Source of the DNA: Paenibacillus curdlanolyticus YK9
GTDB lineage: Bacteria; Bacillota; Bacilli; Paenibacillales; Paenibacillaceae
Assembly (NCBI RefSeq): GCF_000179615.1
Contig: NZ_AEDD01000008.1
Location: forward strand, 186,001 to 250,000
Direction: 5' to 3'
DNA length: 64,000 nt
In this document: piece by piece, positions 35,461 to 43,080 of the stretch
Layout: each line of letters opens with the position of its first letter
Position numbering within the stretch: the stretch's first letter is position 1
Position numbers and translations under genes: made by a program
The notes under the pieces: generated by a model
Database searches by the model: none
The model's input: the letters and a program-made list of their open reading frames with translations, nothing else
Told to the model about the DNA's origin: nothing

Positions 35461-37449
35461 ATGTATCCAATATCTAATGTATTTGCAGGCTACCTTCGTC
35501 GAAGGGATCGTGAATTTGTTGTTCGCGCTGCGGTCGGTGGCGAGATATACGAGAGCGCCGACATCGTAGAGTTCGAGGTGGAAAATAGTTTAACGCTCGG
35601 CGAACAGTTCGAAATCGGCACGGCATGCCTGTCGAAGCTGACCATTACGCTGCGCTTACAGGGCGACGTACCTTCCAATGCGCGGATCGTCCCATTCCTA
35701 GCGCTTAACACGGCGGGATTGACGTGGATGGATGCTGTCTTTCCATGGGAGGATGCGAATATCGCGTGGGAGGGCGGCCCTACCGATTGGCTGCCGCTGG
35801 GCGAGTTTTACGTGGACAGCCGCGAGCGGACAGGTGATGTGTGGAAGTTTACTTGTTACGACAAGCTCGTTTGGGCCGATACGCCGTACCTGTCTTCGCT
35901 CTCTTACCCAACATCTATGCAGGCGGTATGGGATGAGATATGCGGGCAGCTCGGGTACAGCTACGATAGCAGCGTTGTGATCAATCCCGCGTACCAATTA
36001 CAGGCTGGTCCGGTCGGCTACAGTATGCGTCAAGTGATGGGCTATATCGCCGCGGCCAATGCGGCCAGTGTGTTCGCGGGTAAGGACGGGGTGCTCCGCT
36101 TTAAACGGTTCAGCGCGGCAGCAGCTCCGGTGTTCGATATGACCACAGCGGATTATGTGCGAGTGAAGGAGACAAATCCGGTCCGGACGTTTTCGCGCGT
36201 GGTCGTCACCTATGATACCGAGGACAAGCTGACCTATGAGGCGGGCGTGGGCGACGAAGCGAGTACGCTTTACGTCGAGATCCCGTTCGCGACGCAGGCG
36301 ATGACGGACGCGCTACATGCCACGCTGGACGGCTTCAGCTATATGCCGATCGATATGGACGCGCGGGGCTTCCCACAGCTCGATCAGGGCGACGTCTTCA
36401 GCTTCGAGCAATATGTTGGCCACAGCTGGGAAGGTACGCTTACGCCATGGCAGGATACGCTCACGCCGTGGAACGGAATCGTCGTTTACCAGACGATTAT
36501 TCTGCACCAAGTCATGAGCTTTAAGGGCGGCTTGAAGATGCGGATCGAGGCGCGATCCACGTCCGACCAGCAATCCGAGTTTCCAGTCGAGGGCAGCTTG
36601 ACCAAACGGGTGAATCAGATTAGCCAGTCCGCCGTTAAGTACGACAAGCCCTATTATGGCGTGACGAACTCGCGCACATCAGGAATCGTCGTACAGCGCG
36701 AGGATGGCAAGAGCAAGCTGACGCTTAACAGCGATGTGATGGACTGGCAGGTCGATGGTAGCAGCGCGCTTCATTATGATGCGATAGCCAACCGGCTAAA
36801 GTTTACGGGCACACTCGAAGGTGTGGATGGGAAGTTCTCCGGCACGGTCGAAGGTGGTCGGTTTATCGGCGGCGAGATTCAGATCGGCAGCAGCTTTTCG
36901 GTCAACAATGCGGGCCATATGCGCGCGGTCGGCGCGGAGTTCTCCGGCGACATTTCCGCTTCGGTTATTACGGGCGGGGCGATTAACGGTACGACGATTA
37001 CTGGCTCGTTGATTCAAACATCAACGGCCTATCCTCGCGCGGCGATGAGCAGCACAGACAGAATGTTCTCAGTGTGGGCCTCTGCAAGTAATAGTATCCA
37101 CATGAAATCGTACGGGTTCCCGGCTGCGGGCGCTAGTCTTGATTTTGTGGACGGCAGTCAGAATGCAAGTATTTCTCTCGGAGGATCGTCCGGCTTGTAT
37201 TTCTATGGAAGCGACGGGCTTACTTTTGAAGCAGACAATATCCGTTTAAGTGGGTACAATGCCGTATACGTAATAGACTGGGCTCAGTTAAAGAATGCAC
37301 AAACAGATGTTTCGATGGCAAGTGAACTATCGCTTAAAGCGAATCTGTCAGAAGCAGGGTATAATCTTACTTTCGATTCAACCTCCAGAAATTTGAAGAT
37401 GTATAGTAAATCCGGCGTACTCCTAGCACAGGTAAATATTCCAAAATAA
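35461..37449 (+). CDS. Baseplate/tail-associated protein
   Basis: 662 residues. The first ~370 residues look like a tail hub/Tal-type module (VEFEVENSLTLGEQFEIGTA, WKFTCYDKLVWADTPYLSS), including an internal repeat WEGTLTPWQDTLTPWNG. Later parts are short beta-strand repeats (RFIGGEIQIGSSFSVNN, GEFSGDISASVITGGAING), as in tail-tip and fibre proteins of Firmicutes siphoviruses. It probably contacts the cell envelope. No lytic motif is clear. Confidence 0.8.
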   Translation: MYPISNVFAGYLRRRDREFVVRAAVGGEIYESADIVEFEVENSLTLGEQFEIGTACLSKLTITLRLQGDVPSNARIVPFLALNTAGLTWMDAVFPWEDANIAWEGGPTDWLPLGEFYVDSRERTGDVWKFTCYDKLVWADTPYLSSLSYPTSMQAVWDEICGQLGYSYDSSVVINPAYQLQAGPVGYSMRQVMGYIAAANAASVFAGKDGVLRFKRFSAAAAPVFDMTTADYVRVKETNPVRTFSRVVVTYDTEDKLTYEAGVGDEASTLYVEIPFATQAMTDALHATLDGFSYMPIDMDARGFPQLDQGDVFSFEQYVGHSWEGTLTPWQDTLTPWNGIVVYQTIILHQVMSFKGGLKMRIEARSTSDQQSEFPVEGSLTKRVNQISQSAVKYDKPYYGVTNSRTSGIVVQREDGKSKLTLNSDVMDWQVDGSSALHYDAIANRLKFTGTLEGVDGKFSGTVEGGRFIGGEIQIGSSFSVNNAGHMRAVGAEFSGDISASVITGGAINGTTITGSLIQTSTAYPRAAMSSTDRMFSVWASASNSIHMKSYGFPAAGASLDFVDGSQNASISLGGSSGLYFYGSDGLTFEADNIRLSGYNAVYVIDWAQLKNAQTDVSMASELSLKANLSEAGYNLTFDSTSRNLKMYSKSGVLLAQVNIPK

Positions 37450-37506
37450 TTCTTTCGTTGTGAGACTGCCTCGCCGATAATAGATATAACGAAGGGAGCG
37501 AGAGCT

Positions 37507-38037
37507 TTGAAGAAGTTTATATCTGGAGTTATCGTTGGGGCTGTCTTGTTTGCTGGAGGATCAGTTTTTGCTGATAGTGTTGGTTTGGTAGGGAAAAAGG
37601 TATCGGGAACATATACCATCGAGAGAGATGGAAAAAAAGTAGCCGATGCCGCTATTATTGATGGATCCGCATATGCTCCGGTAAGAGCTGTAGCCCAAGC
37701 GGCTGGCACGAGCTTAAAGGTGGAGGGCAAAAAGATAATCATGGGTACTGAAACGACATCTGTTGAAGTTGAAATTAGTAGAATTAATTTGGAGATAAGT
37801 AATGTTCAGAAAGCCATCGAAAACAAACAGGGCGGGATTAAGCTTTACGAGACTGACATCATCCCGCGAGCTGAGCAGATGGCGAAAAACACAGTCGGTA
37901 CTGATCAGGAAGCACAGTATGCTGAATGGTTAGCAAAAAGGCAGACTGAGCTCGCAAACCTCAAGCAGGAGCTAGCAGACCTGGAGGCTGAGCTGGCTGA
38001 TCTTAACAAGCAGCTCGCAGCGCTTCAAGCCAAATAG
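37507..38037 (+). CDS. Secreted stalk-domain protein (copper amine oxidase N-terminal-like) with coiled coil
   Basis: 176 residues from TTG 37507. An N-terminal signal peptide (MKKFISGVIVGAVLFAGG, cut near SVFA-DS) precedes a copper-amine-oxidase N-terminal 'stalk' domain (IDGSAYAPVRAVAQAAG...LKVEGKKIIM), common in secreted Paenibacillaceae proteins, and a C-terminal coiled coil (ELANLKQELADLEAELADL). It has its own terminator and an unusual leader, so it looks like a lysogenic-conversion gene inside the tail cluster. The cell-surface role is inference. Confidence 0.8.
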   Translation: MKKFISGVIVGAVLFAGGSVFADSVGLVGKKVSGTYTIERDGKKVADAAIIDGSAYAPVRAVAQAAGTSLKVEGKKIIMGTETTSVEVEISRINLEISNVQKAIENKQGGIKLYETDIIPRAEQMAKNTVGTDQEAQYAEWLAKRQTELANLKQELADLEAELADLNKQLAALQAK

Positions 38038-38047
38038 TTTATTCCGA

Positions 38048-38077
38048 AGTCCCGCCATCGCGGGGCTTTTTATTTTG
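38048..38077 (+). terminator. Terminator after the secreted stalk-domain gene
   Basis: AGTCCCGC (38048-38055) pairs with GCGGGGCT (38060-38067) around CATC, followed by TTTTTATTTT. Isolates the secreted-protein gene from the fibre genes. Confidence 0.8.
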
Positions 38078-38096
38078 GGAAAAGGAGAGGATTCCT

Positions 38097-38285
38097 TTGG
38101 CACAAGTACAGCCGGTCATTAAATGCGAGCTGGATCCGACAAGGCCGGTACCGGAGATATGCGCGGTCATTATGGCCGTGATCCCTTATCATCCCGGACA
38201 AGAAGACGAAATCCTGCTCGGCGTGCAGGAGGCTATTCAGCGCCGTAGGGATGCGCTAGCGAAAGGAGCTAACAAAGATGACTAA
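38097..38285 (+). CDS. Small phage tail-region protein, unknown
   Basis: 62 residues from TTG 38097 behind AAAGGAGAGG. MAQVQPVIKCELDPTRPVPE and ILLGVQEAIQRRRDALAKG; soluble, mixed. It overlaps the next gene's start by eight bases. Possibly a fibre chaperone; not recognised. Confidence 0.6.
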   Translation: MAQVQPVIKCELDPTRPVPEICAVIMAVIPYHPGQEDEILLGVQEAIQRRRDALAKGANKDD

Positions 38286-39951
38286 TCGATACCTCACCCT
38301 GCTCGGGCCGAGCAGGATTAGCGATACGTACAACGATATCAATTTAGCGTTCGACGGCATACAGGGTGATTTCGACAACCATGTGGCCAATAACAGCGGA
38401 GCGCACGGGGCAACATCGGCAGCTACGGCTAACCGTCTAATGCAGCGGGATGCTCAGGGCAGGGCAAAGGTAGCGGCGCCGAATGCATCCGATGACATTG
38501 CCCGCAAGGCGGAGGTCGATGCTGCAATTACTGCAGCGGCGATGGATGCTTCAAGCAAGATGGCCAGCGTGCATGCCGATCTCGATGCACATACTGGCAA
38601 TGCTGACATTCATACGAGCGCAGTTGAGAAAACCAAGCTGGCGGGCATTGCAGCCGGTGCCGAGGTTAACCAGAACGCATTTTCGAAAATCGGCGTGACA
38701 GGCCAACCCGACATTGTCGCTGGTAGCAAGACTGATACCGTATCAATTAAAGGCGGTACGGGCATCACGGTATCGACGAACGCCACCTCGAAAGAAGTCA
38801 CGATTACTGCAACCGGCACATCAACGCCGGGTGCGCATGCTGCCAGCCACATCACTGGCGGTTCGGATGTTATTCCGGACGCTGTATCTGGTGGAGCATC
38901 CGGACTTTTTAGCGGGGTCGATAAAGCCAAGCTGGACGGCATGGCATCCGGTCCTGACTCCACGACGGATGTCATGATTGGTGATCGTACAGCGAATCCG
39001 GCTTTGGTGCCAACTGGGCTTACAGGCAAGCTGACGCAATGGCTGTCGTGGTTTACGAACCGGATTAAGGCGATTACCGGTATGACCAATTGGTGGGACG
39101 ATCCGCCAGCAACGTTATCGTCGCTGAATACAAATAAGGCGCCGCTGAATTCCCCAGCGCTGACAGGTACGCCTACAACTCCTACAGCAGCTGTAGGAAC
39201 CAGCACGACGCAGATTGCCTCGGCTCAATTGGTTAAAGCATCGGTTGATGCACATGTAGCGGCTGCCGATCCTCATACCCAGTACGCTCCAAAAGCCTCT
39301 CCCTCATTCACGGGAGTTGTATCGTCGCAATCAACAGCGACGCTAGGCTCTAACGCAGGGGACACCGTGGAATTGAGAAAAGAGATAGGATCAGTCAACG
39401 GTAATGTATCAGGGCTCATAACGAGGATTCGCCGTGCTATTGCCGGGACTGGATGGGTTAATGCCGATGTTGATATATTGCGTCGAACGGATTCAACGGA
39501 TCAGCAGCGAATCTCATTTCGCGGGGACGGTGGTATGTCCATCGTCGGTACGGCTGGTGGCACATTGGATTTGGAGAATAACCACCTTCACGTTAAAAAC
39601 GGTAATATTTACGTCATGGGAGTGGAGCAAGCCAGAACAAAGGTCAACAACGGTGCATTGGAGTTTTGGGACGGTACACAGTACAAGGGGGCGGGAGGAT
39701 TGAAGAACGTTCAGCGAGGTTATACGAATTTAACTTGGTCCAGTGGCGTGGTAGTTGGGAATATCACGGTCTCGGCGGTCAATTTAAGTAAGTCTTTTGT
39801 TAATGCTACGTTTACTGCTCCTGGCGGCAGTGGTTCTCCAACTATGACAGCAAGGATGACGAGTACTACCAATTTGGAAATTCAAGTTATGCAGTATGCA
39901 TCGTCAGCAGGAAACATTAACATAGCATGGGAAGTAGTGGAGTTCTTCTAA
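38278..39951 (+). CDS. Tail fibre protein
   Basis: 557 residues. Repetitive, low in cysteine, with fibre-type signatures: DNHVANNSGAHG, KTKLAGIAAGAEVNQN, AASHITGGSDVIPDAV, DPHTQYAPKASPSFTGV and a C-terminal beta domain (SVNLSKSFVNATFTAPGG-like strands, residues ~480-557). The HxTGGSD/PHTQY elements occur in many Firmicutes phage fibres. It should bind the host surface. Confidence 0.85.
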   Translation: MTNRYLTLLGPSRISDTYNDINLAFDGIQGDFDNHVANNSGAHGATSAATANRLMQRDAQGRAKVAAPNASDDIARKAEVDAAITAAAMDASSKMASVHADLDAHTGNADIHTSAVEKTKLAGIAAGAEVNQNAFSKIGVTGQPDIVAGSKTDTVSIKGGTGITVSTNATSKEVTITATGTSTPGAHAASHITGGSDVIPDAVSGGASGLFSGVDKAKLDGMASGPDSTTDVMIGDRTANPALVPTGLTGKLTQWLSWFTNRIKAITGMTNWWDDPPATLSSLNTNKAPLNSPALTGTPTTPTAAVGTSTTQIASAQLVKASVDAHVAAADPHTQYAPKASPSFTGVVSSQSTATLGSNAGDTVELRKEIGSVNGNVSGLITRIRRAIAGTGWVNADVDILRRTDSTDQQRISFRGDGGMSIVGTAGGTLDLENNHLHVKNGNIYVMGVEQARTKVNNGALEFWDGTQYKGAGGLKNVQRGYTNLTWSSGVVVGNITVSAVNLSKSFVNATFTAPGGSGSPTMTARMTSTTNLEIQVMQYASSAGNINIAWEVVEFF

Positions 39952-39975
39952 TATAGGATATAGGAGGGGTACGGA

Positions 39976-40224
39976 ATGTTTAAATACGCGCAAATTGAAA
40001 GCAATGGAAGATGCTTCACCGTTTCGTATTTATCTGGAGAAGCCGATTCAGAATCAATGCTGCTTCTGAACAGCGAAGATGACGTGCGGGTGGGCGATGT
40101 GTGGGATGGAGAGACGTGGATTCGTCCTGAACCTGTTCCTTCGGAGCCTGAGAACGTTAGTTTGGCAGAACGGATTGCGTTACTGGAATCAGCGCTAGAT
40201 GAACTTCTATTGGGGGGTATGTAA
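39976..40224 (+). CDS. Small phage protein downstream of fibre, possible fibre chaperone
   Basis: 82 residues from ATG 39976 behind AGGAGGGG. A beta-rich first half (FKYAQIESNGRCFTVSYLSG, VGDVWDGETW) and a helical end (ERIALLESALDELLLGG) resemble the short proteins that follow fibre genes and help fibre folding. Function inferred from place only. Confidence 0.65.
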   Translation: MFKYAQIESNGRCFTVSYLSGEADSESMLLLNSEDDVRVGDVWDGETWIRPEPVPSEPENVSLAERIALLESALDELLLGGM

Positions 40225-40227
40225 TCG

Positions 40228-40374
40228 GTGGCTAACTATCTGGCACAGCGTATCATTGATGGCGCTTATACGTACGATTATGTAGCATCCAAGAGGCCTG
40301 ACCTGTTGCCTGGCATTGATGCCTACCTGACTGATAAAGGTCAGGCTGATTTAATTACAAGCGGCTCCGCATAA
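40228..40374 (+). CDS. Very small XkdX-position protein
   Basis: 48 residues from GTG 40228, after TGGGGGGTA. VANYLAQRIIDGAYTYDYVA then LPGIDAYLTDKGQADLI. The place (between fibre accessory gene and holin) is where the ~45-residue XkdX-type proteins lie in PBSX-related phages, but the sequence is not clearly XkdX. The gene end forms one arm of the terminator that follows. Confidence 0.6.
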   Translation: MANYLAQRIIDGAYTYDYVASKRPDLLPGIDAYLTDKGQADLITSGSA

Positions 40375-40390
40375 TGCGGGGCCTTTTAAT
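40363..40390 (+). terminator. Terminator before the lysis genes
   Basis: GGCTCCGC (40363-40370), loop ATAAT, GCGGGGCC (40376-40383), then TTTTAATTT. It overlaps the last codons of the small gene before it. Confidence 0.75.
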
Positions 40391-40409
40391 TTGGGAGGGA
40401 GACAAAGCG

Positions 40410-40880
40410 ATGATCAAAGAATACGCTTCTACAATTTATACAGCAGCGGTAGGTTCGAGCGGTAAGGAGGCGGCGGCCGGAGGCATTGTAGCTGCGGCGG
40501 GCATCGTTATTAGCGACTTGTTAGGAGGCTGGGACAAAGCTTTACAGGTATTGCTTTGGCTGATGGTGTTTGATTATGTAACCGGCGTATTGGGTGCATT
40601 TAAAACAAAGACTGTCAATAGCGATGTAATGTTTTGGGGCGGTGTCCGCAAGGCAACGCTCCTGTTTGTTGTTGGTCTGGCGACGCTGCTTGACGATTGG
40701 TTACAGCCCGGCGCACCCATCTTCAGGACGGCTGCTATTTACTTTTACATTGGTCGGGAGGCTCTGTCCTTAGTCGAGAACACGGGAGTGTTGGGTGTCC
40801 CGTGGCCGACCGCCATTAAAGACAAGCTGGAGCAGCTGGGAGGGAACAACGATGCTAACATTGGATCAGGTAAAAAATAA
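40410..40880 (+). CDS. Holin, toxin secretion/lysis holin family
   Basis: 156 residues from ATG 40410 behind GGGAGGGAG. Three to four hydrophobic segments (GIVAAAGIVISDLLGG, VLLWLMVFDYVTGVLGAF, TLLFVVGLATLLDDWL) and the family motif MVFDYVTGVLGAFKTK place it in the phage holin 4 (toxin secretion/lysis) family. It makes the membrane lesion that releases the endolysin. Its end overlaps the endolysin start by 29 bases. Confidence 0.9.
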   Translation: MIKEYASTIYTAAVGSSGKEAAAGGIVAAAGIVISDLLGGWDKALQVLLWLMVFDYVTGVLGAFKTKTVNSDVMFWGGVRKATLLFVVGLATLLDDWLQPGAPIFRTAAIYFYIGREALSLVENTGVLGVPWPTAIKDKLEQLGGNNDANIGSGKK

Positions 40881-41619
40881 ATCAGCTGCACGGCTCATTG
40901 GGCTGCATCCGGTCGTTCAGCAGGCGACTGTGCGGTTGATCGAGCTAGCTTATCAGGCAGGCGTGCCGATCGTCATCACTCAAGGTCTGCGTACATTTGC
41001 CGAGCAGGATGCACTATACGCGCAAGGACGTACCAAGCCCGGTCAAATCGTTACCAATGCGCGCGGCGGCTATAGTAACCATAATTTCGGCGTGGCAATC
41101 GATTTCGCGCTGCTGATGCCGGATGGCCGCAGCGTCACATGGGACATGACACGTGATGGAGACGGTGACAAGCGGGCAGACTGGGCAGAGGTCGCCGATA
41201 TTGCCAAGCGCTTGGGATTTTCATGGGGCGGCGATTGGACGAGTTTTAAGGACTATCCCCATTTTGATATGACATTCGGCTTATCGACTGCCGATTTCCG
41301 CGCGGGCAAACAGCCGTCACAGGCAGCGCAGGCGGCTGCTCTAGCCATTATCAACAAGGAGGGGGAAGATAGAATGAATGCACAGGATAAAGCGGCAATT
41401 GAGGCGTTGCAAGCGGCTGTTGCCAAGCAAGAGAAGACAATCGAGGCGCAGGCGGCGAGAATCAAAACATTGGAAGAATACCGCAGCATGCCTGCACCTG
41501 AATGGGCCAAGTCCACTGTAGCCGCTGCGGTAAAAGCGAAGCTGATTGATACACCTAATGGCGGAAGTTACGATTTTTATAGATTACTTACAATACTTCA
41601 AAGAAAAAAATTGATTTAG
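40852..41619 (+). CDS. Endolysin, M15C-type L-alanyl-D-glutamate peptidase with C-terminal wall-binding region
   Basis: 255 residues from ATG 40852 behind GGGAGGG. The M15 zinc site is seen as SNHNFGVAIDF (His and Asp) and DYPHFDM (His), with the conserved LRTFAEQDALYAQGRTKPG before it, as in Ply500/CwlK-type L-Ala-D-Glu peptidases. After residue ~165 a coiled linker (IEALQAAVAKQEKTIEAQA) leads to a C-terminal segment APEWAKSTVAAAVKAKLID, a wall-targeting end common in Paenibacillaceae phage lysins. No signal peptide, so it depends on the holin. Confidence 0.92.
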   Translation: MLTLDQVKNKSAARLIGLHPVVQQATVRLIELAYQAGVPIVITQGLRTFAEQDALYAQGRTKPGQIVTNARGGYSNHNFGVAIDFALLMPDGRSVTWDMTRDGDGDKRADWAEVADIAKRLGFSWGGDWTSFKDYPHFDMTFGLSTADFRAGKQPSQAAQAAALAIINKEGEDRMNAQDKAAIEALQAAVAKQEKTIEAQAARIKTLEEYRSMPAPEWAKSTVAAAVKAKLIDTPNGGSYDFYRLLTILQRKKLI

Positions 41620-42038
41620 CCCTTCCTCGTTTCTAGGATTTTATCAATAATTTCAACTATTAATTGATAGTTTTCGAGTTTACTTTTAGTGCTTCTATAA
41701 TAATACGAAATGTAAAAGAGAAGTATTGCTAGTAGAGTCGTTAGTCCAAAAGTAAATACGAGATATGCGTTAGCATTCGCCTGGATGTTTCGCGAGTAGA
41801 AATTATTTATTAATGCTACAACAAGAGTGATCCAGCCTAAAAACGCCGTTACCCAAACTGCAAAAAGCGCAGGTTGCTTCAGTTTTTCCATTGATGATTT
41901 ATAATAGGACTTTAAAGCCCACAGCTCATCATCATCCCATACGTTATAGCGTTCTCGAAGCTTTTTTGTTTTTGATATTGCTTTCTTTTCCCCGTTAGTT
42001 GTGGGCCACGATAGTTTTTGAAACATGGTATATATCAT
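41616..42038 (-). CDS. Two-TM membrane protein, possible lysogenic-conversion or exclusion gene
   Basis: 140 residues; starts at 42038 or at the ATG four codons later (AAGGAG lies just upstream of both). Two hydrophobic segments, FAVWVTAFLGWITLVVALIN and YLVFTFGLTTLLAILLFYIS, flanked by soluble helical ends. AT-rich, on the minus strand, its end touching the endolysin end. Prophage genes in this place are typically expressed from the lysogen. The 2TM-with-helical-tails shape recalls pore-type effectors, but this is not enough to assign a family. Confidence 0.65.
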   Translation of the reverse strand: MIYTMFQKLSWPTTNGEKKAISKTKKLRERYNVWDDDELWALKSYYKSSMEKLKQPALFAVWVTAFLGWITLVVALINNFYSRNIQANANAYLVFTFGLTTLLAILLFYISYYYRSTKSKLENYQLIVEIIDKILETRKG

Positions 42039-42094
42039 TCTCCTTAATTTTGGAATGATAATATTATCGGATACATTGTAGATAGGGATTACAT

Positions 42095-42124
42095 TTTGAA
42101 ACCCGCCAGCAGAAGCCTGGCGGG
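42095..42124 (-). terminator. Terminator of the minus-strand small-peptide operon
   Basis: CCCGCCAG/CTGGCGGG hairpin (42102-42109 with 42117-42124), followed on the minus strand by TTTCAAAATG. It lies just after the stop of the 71-residue gene. Confidence 0.65.
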
Positions 42125-42134
42125 TGTTGTCATT

Positions 42135-42350
42135 TTATGAATTTAGTAATTCCTTAACCGATAGTGTTTTCTTCTTACCATAATGTCGCTTCTCCAGTAC
42201 ATGGATCGCAGCGACAAGCGCTTTACAGTCCTCGTATGACCAACAATGAGTTAACCTTTTAAAGCCACCGTTGCCTTCCTTCCATTCAACACGCAACTGA
42301 TTTAAGCACTCATCCAAATGAGACCGAATAGCAATTATGACTCGACGCAC
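42135..42350 (-). CDS. Small basic phage protein, unknown
   Basis: 71 residues from GTG 42350, behind AAGAGGTGATT. Basic and helical (RVIIAIRSHLDECLNQLRVE, then HCWSYEDCKALVAAIHVLEK). It is the last gene of the minus-strand operon that contains the two tiny membrane peptides. Not recognised. Confidence 0.55.
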   Translation of the reverse strand: MRRVIIAIRSHLDECLNQLRVEWKEGNGGFKRLTHCWSYEDCKALVAAIHVLEKRHYGKKKTLSVKELLNS

Positions 42351-42354
42351 ACAA

Positions 42355-42441
42355 TCACCTCTTGCCTTTATTGCGCTTTATTAGAGTAAATATAGTTACG
42401 GACAATGCTGCAACTGTAATGAGTACGGTTAACGTTAACAT
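42355..42441 (-). CDS. 28-residue membrane peptide
   Basis: ATG 42441 stands behind GGAGGGG with a five-base gap; the frame ends at TGA 42355. The peptide MLTLTVLITVAALSVTIF... is a single hydrophobic helix with a basic tail (LIKRNKGKR), the form of small type I toxins and of other phage membrane peptides. It overlaps the SD region of the 71-residue gene. Confidence 0.5.
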   Translation of the reverse strand: MLTLTVLITVAALSVTIFTLIKRNKGKR

Positions 42442-42454
42442 AGTGTCCCCTCCA

Positions 42455-42580
42455 TTGAAAAATAGGATGGCGAAGTTTATAATTGGGAGTAAGCAGGGCT
42501 GCTAGCTCGCCCTACTTACCAATCGAATGGTGTTACTCTTTCGGATGCTGATCGTTGCCGCGATCAGCATCTTTTCTTTT
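42455..42580 (+). ncRNA. ~90-nt antisense RNA with sigma-A promoter and terminator, opposed to a small membrane peptide gene
   Basis: TTGAAA (42455-42460), 17-bp spacer, TATAAT (42478-42483) is a near-consensus promoter, giving a start near 42490. The RNA would contain a first hairpin (GTAAG-c-AGGGC, 42489-42499, with GCCCT-a-CTTAC, 42509-42519) and end in an intrinsic terminator (GATGCTGATCG / CGATCAGCATC, 11 perfect pairs, then TTTTCTTTT) at 42580. No ORF lies in it. It is complementary to the last ~16 codons and 3' region of the 41-residue peptide gene on the minus strand, as in TxpA/RatA-type systems. Confidence 0.75.
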
Positions 42581-42658
42581 CTGAACCATCATCCAAGCAT
42601 TAATGAGTGCAATTGCTAGATTTGTAATGGCCGTAATAAGCATAATCCCTTCGCCCAA
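42533..42658 (-). CDS. 41-residue membrane peptide, type I toxin-like
   Basis: TTG 42658 lies nine bases after AAAGGAGG; the frame ends at TAA 42533. The first 25 residues are hydrophobic (GEGIMLITAITNLAIALINA), followed by a charged tail MMVQKRKDADRG.... This is the form of TxpA/BsrG/Hol-Tox-type type I toxins. A perfect TTGACA-N17-TATATT promoter drives it, and an antisense RNA with its own promoter and terminator overlaps its 3' end. Too short to call by similarity; the role is inferred from layout. Confidence 0.6.
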   Translation of the reverse strand: MGEGIMLITAITNLAIALINAWMMVQKRKDADRGNDQHPKE

Positions 42659-42683
42659 TTTCCTTCGCCTCCTTTCTGCTTCC

Positions 42684-42776
42684 GACTCGTTTAACGTGTC
42701 ATCCACAACTTAAATATATCATGATACGTTTAACGTGTCAATACAATTTGACACATTTAACGTATCAATTTATATT
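42684..42776. promoter_or_regulatory. Second regulatory switch: divergent promoters with three 17-bp operators
   Basis: Three copies of a 17-bp palindrome, consensus GAYACGTTTAACGTRTC, lie at 42684-42700, 42723-42739 and 42750-42766. The plus-strand promoter is TTGACA (42748-42753), 17 bp, TATATT (42771-42776); the minus-strand promoter is TTGACA (42741-42736), 17 bp, TATATT (42718-42713). The second and third operators overlap these promoters. The HTH protein encoded just downstream on the plus strand is the likely ligand. Confidence 0.8.
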
Positions 42777-42797
42777 TGGTTCATAGGAGGGGTTGCG

Positions 42798-43016
42798 GTG
42801 ATTAAATCAAATCTGAAACAGCTAATCGACGGCAGAGGACTATCCGTCAGACAGGTGGCAAAGGATATAGAATATCGGCTGGGCTCTGTGCAGGATTTGT
42901 ACAATGATACGACGGAGAGGTTCCCTCGCGAACTACTGGATAAATTGTGTAGGTATTTCGAATGTTCAATTGCGGACTTGTTAACGTATGAAGAGGCTGG
43001 CGAAACTAAAAATTAG
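42798..43016 (+). CDS. Second small XRE-family (Cro/CI-type) repressor
   Basis: 72 residues from GTG 42798 behind AGGAGGGG. A single XRE-type HTH domain (LKQLIDGRGLSVRQVAKDIEY and LDKLCRYFECSIADLLTYEE), as in the small autonomous Cro/C1-type regulators. It lies behind divergent promoters with three 17-bp operators, so it most likely controls both itself and the minus-strand peptide operon. Its last codons carry the -35 of an SOS-type promoter. Confidence 0.85.
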   Translation: MIKSNLKQLIDGRGLSVRQVAKDIEYRLGSVQDLYNDTTERFPRELLDKLCRYFECSIADLLTYEEAGETKN

Positions 43017-43020
43017 CCAC

Positions 43021-43065
43021 TTGTTAAGCGAACGCCTGTTCTTATATAATGAGAACATACATTCG
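43021..43065 (+). promoter_or_regulatory. SOS promoter: two LexA/DinR-like boxes around the -10
   Basis: TTGTTA (43021-43026), 18-bp spacer, TATAAT (43045-43050). CGAACGCCTGTTCT (43029-43042) fits the Bacillus LexA box CGAAC-N4-GTTCG with one mismatch in the arms; AGAACATACATTCG (43052-43065) is a second, weaker copy just after the -10. Two boxes flanking one promoter suggest strong LexA control. Confidence 0.7.
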
Positions 43066-43080
43066 TGTGAGGTGATCGCG

